Origin: Polytrichum commune
Taxonomy: Eukaryota; Streptophyta; Polytrichopsida; Polytrichales; Polytrichaceae
Length of the DNA stretch: 45,857 nt
Direction of reading: 5' to 3'
NCBI GenBank assembly: GCA_950295325.1
Contig: OX485809.1
Span: 30,830,144-30,876,000, forward strand
This document shows positions 40,457-45,857 of the stretch, in pieces. The notes under the pieces were generated by a model. It saw nothing but the letters and a program-made list of their open reading frames with translations. It did not search any database and had not been told where the DNA came from. How positions within the stretch are numbered: the first letter of the stretch is position 1; each line of letters opens with the position of its first letter. The position numbers were made by a program, and so were the translations under genes.

Positions 40457-40845
40457 AGACATTACCTGGCGTGTAGCCGTTGCAGTGACTGCAGAGACGA
40501 GATGGGTTATTCGCAGGCGTGAGCTGCAAAAGACATTACCATCTCAGGAAAGAGAAATTGCTTACTTAGTGTAAGACATTACCAAAGGCTAATACTTTCG
40601 AGCTTAAAATGTAATTAGGCCTTAATCAAGGAATATCGCCTACATTGTTGATGCATTGATTATATATAATGTTGTGGGGATTTGTGTGGATAAGTTGCCA
40701 ACCAGTTGAAGATGAAGATGATGATTACAGTCTTGTGAAGATGGGCCGAATGACTGTAAGTTAAATTAAGATGAATTAATTTGAAGTTATTGCAAAACTC
40801 AATTCTTGTTATGCAAAGACGATGTGGTTACAAAAAGACATTACC
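40457..40845 (+). repeat. Four exact copies of AGACATTACC
   Basis: The 10-mer occurs at 40457, 40531, 40574 and 40836, directly after the GGCRATAGYC region, so the two motif sets probably belong to one larger element. Confidence 0.6.
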
Positions 40846-42093
40846 CCGGACTTCGGTCCTGACGAATTGCCAAGGACTACTTGCCAAGCTTTTGAGCTTC
40901 ACGACTGAAATAGGTCAAAGACATAGAGTGATAGAAACTTTCCCTAAAGATAGGACAAAATCACTTTTGACGGAGGAAGCACAAGGAACCATAAGAGTGG
41001 GGAATAAGTGGAATTAAGAAGGAATGAAGGAAGAAAGATCCTAAGTTGTTATTATAATCCTTGAATCCAATGTGACATTAACCCTTATAGACACTATCTC
41101 AGTCTTCCTGGAGACTTTGTTCCCTGGGTTTTGTTGTTTTGAGCCATAGCAAAAACTTACTACACCAATCCTAAATTGTGTTCTTGTATATTGAATGTAT
41201 CCGTGTTTTCACTTCATTCTTCAATTGAAAGGGGAGTGAATGTTCGCCTACTACTAGAAGTTGGACAATGCCATTGTCAAAATAAACGTTCAACTCTTCA
41301 ATGGAAATGTGCCCTTAGTGGACTTGGCGCTCTCTTAAAAGAAACATCACGAATATGTCATATGCACCAATGCTAAATCCCATTGTCAAATGAGATAGAG
41401 GATGAACTCCACCCAAGCTGACAATTCATACCTAGAGATTCATTCTAAATTTTAGTACATCTTATTATGTCATCTATGTCCACTATGATCTGGTGGTGAA
41501 AAAAGCTCTCTATAGAACCTGAGATTGTCGCGAATGAGATTAGATGATTTCCACTATCAATGCCAATGCCCATGTTTTACAGTAAACCTGAATACTATGA
41601 ACATATGAGCATCCAAACCTGAACGTTTCACATGTTATGGAGAAATTTCTTGGGAGCAGATTGCAAGGCTGTTAAGAAATTAAAGCCCCCCTCCCCCGAA
41701 AGGATAATGTTAAGTGTTCTCTTTCTTCTTCCAAACCAAAGTCGAACCACTGATAAAACCACGCAATCCCCAACAGCAATTGATGATTACTTGATTTTCC
41801 AGAGTACTAGGATGGCATCACCACATATACAGACACTCAATGAAGTCATTGGAAATTTGTGTCATAAAAGTGAGATTGTCTTCAATTTCCTGAAACTGTA
41901 TGACATCCAACTTATATGTAACATGATTGATGAAGTAGTTCACCATTCTTGTGTATTATGAGCTCCATTGATCCCAACCCTTTTCAACCTCACAAATCTT
42001 GTATGGCATACGCATGAGCAGTAAGAGCATAGTGCGATTTATGCACACCTGATAGAGGCATAACTCACCGAGAAAGCATGTTTGGTGTAATTT
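40846..42093. other. Gene-free region
   Basis: Short open frames (41176-41376, 41632-41961) show no domain. I see no repeat with a partner in the window. Confidence 0.4.
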
Positions 42094-42592
42094 TACTCCA
42101 TTTATGGTATTTAGTGTCACATGCGCAATAGTGACACTTACCCTATTTTGAGGCATATGCTAGGTTACGTCGATGATTAATTTCACCATAAGTGTCACCT
42201 CATAAGTGTCACTTGGCATTCAAGTGACATTACTAATAGATTGGGCATGAATATGTTCAATGGTGTTATGAGGTGGATACCTATATTACACAATGGTCTA
42301 CAAGTTGATGAAAGTGTACACAAATGACACTTGCCATTAGTATGCTCAAGAATATCTTCCACTTGCAAATTAAAATGTAAACACATGACACTTGCCATTA
42401 ATACACTCCAAAATATCTTCCCCTTGCATGCTAATACACAATCCCATTGTACTACTCTAAATGTCATAATGTAGATATTATATCACTTAAAGAAGTTTAC
42501 TTATGTTGACAAATGGAATCATGTTGGCAATTAATGGGCATTTAGGCCCTTTACAAATAGTGCACATGACACTAAATACTATGAATGGTGTA
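42094..42592. mobile_element. MITE of about 500 bp
   Basis: Inverted ends of about 38 bp: left TACTCCATTTATGGTATTTA, right (reversed) TACACCATTCATAGTATTTA, both continuing GTGTCA. An internal direct duplication with a period of 61 bp (GACACTTGCCATTA at 42326 and 42387) adds to its length. It has no coding capacity. The GTATTTAGTGTCA core resembles the tips of the 23346 MITE (GTATTTAGTGTCACTTAC), so these may be related. Confidence 0.7.
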
Positions 42593-42731
42593 GCACTCTA
42601 CAAAGAGCCTTGCCACAAATCACAGTTACTAACCTTAAAGAAAAAGTGAAGTGGATGCCACATTATACACCAGCATAATGGGTGGGAGCTTGTTTGAGCA
42701 TACCCAAGCTAGTTACACTATATACATGTCT

Positions 42732-42794
42732 TTGTGTGGCATTAAAATTGAAGTGTCGTATTAATTAGAGTGGCCTCTATGACTTCCATGCAGG
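42732..42794 (+). repeat. Dispersed repeat, copy C (partial; others at 6537 and 38957)
   Basis: TTGTGTGGCATTAAAATTGA followed by ATTAGAGTGGCC and ATGACTT, matching the first half of copies A and B. Confidence 0.55.
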
Positions 42795-42875
42795 AATAGC
42801 TTGGCAGGGAGGAACATTGTTTGTGGTTACTCCTCAAGTTCTCTGAGAAGGCATCATCAACCAGCATTGCCACAT

Positions 42876-43087
42876 CACTGTACCACATTCAATGAAGAGG
42901 AAATGCATTCTGTTATACAAAAAACATCTACCTGAGGGTGTTTACCCAAAATCCCAACCATGGGTAGGTCAAACTCATCTGTAGCATCTGCAAGCAAGTA
43001 TTTTCCAGTGCCATAAGTATGATACACGGACATGCATGGATTATGCCCAAACTGTGTTCTAATTTTGTTGTGGATGCCGGCAGTGTT
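42876..43087 (-). pseudogene. Orphan protein-like segment, unknown family
   Basis: Read on the minus strand, 43087-42932 is a 52-codon open segment bounded by a possible acceptor (TAG before 43087) and a good donor (CAG/GTAGATG at 42932). It encodes GIHNKIRTQFGHNPCMSVYH, TYGTGKYLLADATDEFDLPM and VGILGKHPQ, which reads like real protein. If not spliced, it runs on as VDVFCITECISSSLNVVQ to a stop near 42876. A second protein-like piece follows in another phase (DVAMLVDDAFSENLRSN from about 42876 down), which does not join in phase with the donor. It lies 3' of the stop of the gene at 43390, so it is another gene's exon, an alternative 3' exon or a fragment. I recognise no family. Confidence 0.4.
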
Positions 43088-43389
43088 CTACTGCCGCTCT
43101 TCCAGGGCCCTCGAAAAATGAAAGAGCTCCACTCAGCCACTATGTTGTCGAGACAAAGGGCCTACCTCCAGTTCATCTGGGCTAACACTCGGGATCTGAT
43201 GTTGTTGGTCTATGCCTGGTCAGATTGACTTTGCTCAATTTTCTCTTGAGAAATTAGACCAATACACGTATCTCTCTACATATCCCATTTGACAAATCTT
43301 TAGGGAACATAGTTATCCTTAACAACTATACAAGTAAATTTGTTCATTGCGAGGTTGTGCTTTCAGCAAGCATTCCTACACACAGCTTC

Positions 43390-45857
43390 TCAAGCATCGT
43401 CATCATCAGAGTCCACTTCGCTCGCAAGATCATTATTGAAGTAGTTATTCATTAACTGATTTCCCTCGATGCCTCCAAATTCTTCATCGTTTCCCTGCAT
43501 TTCAAGCAAACAATGTCACGAGAACATACCTCTTGTTCATAATCCCAGAAATGTCGAGCAATCTAAACTTCCATGCAGCTGCCTATTATGAGTCTCTAGT
43601 CTTATAACATGGGATCAGAATGAATGTTTTAGCACGTCTGTTACAACATTAATAGTGACCTTCACTGGTAAGGATGTTCATCCATGAGCAAGTGGTGCAG
43701 AAATGCTACAAGCATCCAGCTGCGTACAGATTTGACCAAAGGAAACATGTCAAAGTACGTATCTTACCCTTTTCTTCCATTCAGTAATCCTGGAGTTCTT
43801 TTCCATGTACTCTTCCATAGTCCAAGGTTGTACATCACGTTGCTGGATAGAAGGCAAATACATGAGTCAGTGGAAACTATGGACATTTTCTGACATTATC
43901 TGTCCAGATGTTTTCAACAGGAAATATAAGGGCCAACCCAAAAGACACTCATGGTGAGTGGAGTGAATTGCAATGACTTAGGTGAGTGATCCTGTATGAA
44001 AAGCAAAATTCTTGCTAACCTAAATTTACGAGTCTCACTTCCAAATACATCACAGACCTTACACTTCCAGCCTGCTACTTGAATCAAATGGTTCAACACT
44101 TACACTAGAGAAGCCACACTTTCCCATAGAAAACCTCTTGTGTCATGCTCACCTCGGATTCTACAGTTGCAAATTGGAGGTCTTTCTTTGCTGACTTTGT
44201 AGGTTTGAGTGTTGGAATAGTGCCTTGTGAAGAACCCACGGAGTATCCAAATAGGCTTGCCTTAGGCTTCACAACTGGCAGAAGAAATCGCTTCCATGTC
44301 AGAATAACTTGTGATAGAGAAGGATGCCAATCTAACAGTTACATCCTTCTTGTACAAAATAGATGTTCTGGACAGGAGAATTTAGGAAAGGATCTTGGAT
44401 TCTTTATGCACATACCAACAGATAAATTCAGGGCATCAGCGGATTCTGTAGTCTATACTATCAACTACGTTGCTTTAGTGTAACTTTCTATTCACTTGCT
44501 AAATTCAAGAAACAAATGTTGCTCACAATTAGCATGCCGAGCATCCCCAACTCCACCAACCTCCTTATTATCCCTGAGATGAATCTGCAGATGTGACAAA
44601 CATATTGCTCATGATGGACATCAAGTAGTAGCAGTAGTATTGAAGCAAAAATTTCATCTGCATCACCGCTTGCAAAGACAGAACATTCTTTCAATATGTC
44701 ATTAACATTGGAAGTAGACTGGAATGCAAAATGATCTGCAGACTACTTGAGCAGTCTTTTTTTAAAACCAACAGCTTTGCCACAAGAGGCTCTGTTTGAC
44801 TTAGATTTCTTAGGCTAACTGCAGCTAAACTAAGTTCCTTCTTGGAGTTAGCCTTAGTCAGTCTTACCATATACACTGCTATCTATTCCCCATACCCTAT
44901 ACATGCTCAAAGTGAGGTTTCGCGATGCCTCTATCCCAATTTTGCAACAAAGCCAATCAAATTTTCTAAGTTGATGCATGGTTCCAAAAGAACAACATTT
45001 CTTTCTGACTAGCAGTTGTGAAATCATGTATAATTTTCTCTATTGAGAATTGGAAGGCACGGCTCACCCCGGTCTTGTTGAATAGCTTATACACTGATCC
45101 TCTAAATGGCATGGCGGGGAGGGTGGATCCAGAATAGACACAGCCACCACAGAGAGAACATCAGAATCAGATACGAGATTCCTCTCTTCATCTTGCTTTC
45201 ATGACTTACAGAGAAGCCTTACTTGCTTATCACAGGTACAGAGAACATGAAGAAAGTCAATAAACTATGTAAATGTAACATACGTCAGTTTTAATGTAAT
45301 CATGTGAAAGTCATCAAGGAAAGAGTTATTCCCAACAGAGGAAAGGGCTCGTACTTCCTTTGGTGGCCTTTGTGAGCAAATGGTCGGGCTCCCTTCCTCC
45401 CAAGGCAGATTCAGGGCTGTTGTTAGCCAGTTCATGAAGCTGCAATAGCATATCAAATTGTGAGAACCAGAAGCACAGATTACATGATACAGTAATATCC
45501 AATATATGCTTTGAGTCAGAGGAGATTTAGGGTAATGGGAAGACAATGACCTCAAGCTTATCGAAGGCAGCTTCTTTCTCTGCCTCTTCAGCCAACCGCT
45601 TGGTTTCCTTTTTAGCCTCCTTCTTGGCCTTGCGGTCTTGTCTATCCTGTTCAAACTGCACGAGCAATGGGTTGTCCCGTATCCTTGTGCGTGTCTGTCA
45701 ACAAAGAAGGAAATAGCACCCTTTTCATCAGTACATCATCGTCAAAATCATATCCAGATGGTTGAAAACCGAATGTAATTGCATAATAAATTCACCCCAA
45801 GATACATGTGAAAGTCACTACCGATGCAGACCTTAATTACTGCAAGAAGATCGTTCC
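43390..45857 (-). CDS. Multi-exon gene, 3' part, unknown function (continues beyond right edge)
   Basis: I assembled it by eye from splice signals and phases. Exons on the minus strand, 5' to 3': 45857-45832 (partial, NDLLAVIK), 45694-45551 (TRTRIRDNPLLVQFEQD, then Lys/Glu-rich KAKKEAKKETKRLAEEAEK), 45439-45355 (LHELANNSPESALGG), 44735-44667 (FAFQSTSNVNDILKECS), 44445-44416 (SADALNLSV), 44274-44153 (VKPKASLFGYSVGSSQ, KPTKSAKKDLQFATVESE), 43842-43768 (QRDVQPWTMEEYMEKNSRI) and 43494-43390 (NDEEFGGIEGNQLMNNYF, tail SEVDSDDDDA, stop). The junctions join in phase throughout. The last three exons have strong sites (GTGAGC, GTAAGA; CCAG, TGCAG). Weak points are the GTCATT and GTCTGC donors and the GTGATG donor at 44667. 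About 217 C-terminal residues: a charged coiled-coil-like segment, a basic linker and an acidic tail. I recognise no domain. Confidence 0.72.

Noticed and set aside
44145-44483. 112-codon plus-strand frame
   Set aside because: It runs antisense to two phase-consistent exons (44153-44274 and 44416-44445) with good splice sites on the minus strand.
44940-45130. Minus-strand frame with LPAMPFRGSVYKLFNKTG, a tempting extra exon
   Set aside because: No acceptor in the right phase, and the flanking exons already join in phase without it; it might still be an alternative exon.

Overview
This window is nuclear DNA of a land plant. The left end has an intact, single-exon GATL-type GT8 glycosyltransferase gene. 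The right end has the 3' half of an intron-rich gene of unknown function on the minus strand. Between them lie more than 40 kb of mostly AT-rich sequence filled with transposable elements, miniature inverted-repeat elements and microsatellites. I cannot name the species. A seed-free plant is a reasonable guess, because methyltransferase-carrying Ty3/gypsy elements are to my knowledge known from streptophyte algae, but this is inference.

Layout. 354-1469 (+): GATL gene. About 4.1-5.0 kb: a degenerate three-copy duplication. 5-17 kb: gene-poor DNA with MITEs (8.5, 10.1 and 11.8 kb), a SINE-like repeat and simple repeats. 17.7-18.5 kb: a seven-unit minisatellite of about 110 bp. 18.8-21.9 kb: a stack of DNA transposons, made of a MITE, a pogo/Tigger relic and a TIR element with a second MITE nested in it. 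22.4-23.7 kb: a long inverted repeat. 24.8-31.75 kb (-): a Ty3/gypsy polyprotein region, visibly more GC-rich than its surroundings. 31.8-36.4 kb: its leader, then repeats including a TTA-flanked TIR element. 39.3-40.9 kb: an unexplained region built around two recurring 10-mers. 42.1-42.6 kb: another MITE. 42.9-43.1 kb: an orphan open segment. 43.4 kb to the right edge (-): at least eight exons whose reading phases all agree.

Most notable is the Ty3/gypsy element. Its polyprotein order reads gag (two CCHC knuckles), aspartic protease, a complete-looking DNMT3-like cytosine-C5 DNA methyltransferase, reverse transcriptase, RNase H, integrase. A methyltransferase between protease and reverse transcriptase suggests an element that could write DNA methylation itself. 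The methyltransferase frame is open and keeps its catalytic motifs, while RT has an in-frame stop and integrase has lost its catalytic Glu (E to K), so this copy cannot move by itself. A further UAG separates the protease-methyltransferase frame from RT. It lies in the same frame and is followed by CAAUUA, which fits the tobamovirus-type leaky-stop context. It may be a translational switch, or a third decay mutation.

No LTR pair, primer-binding site, tRNA, rRNA or CRISPR array could be identified by eye. Repeat boundaries are by-eye alignments and may be off by several bases.
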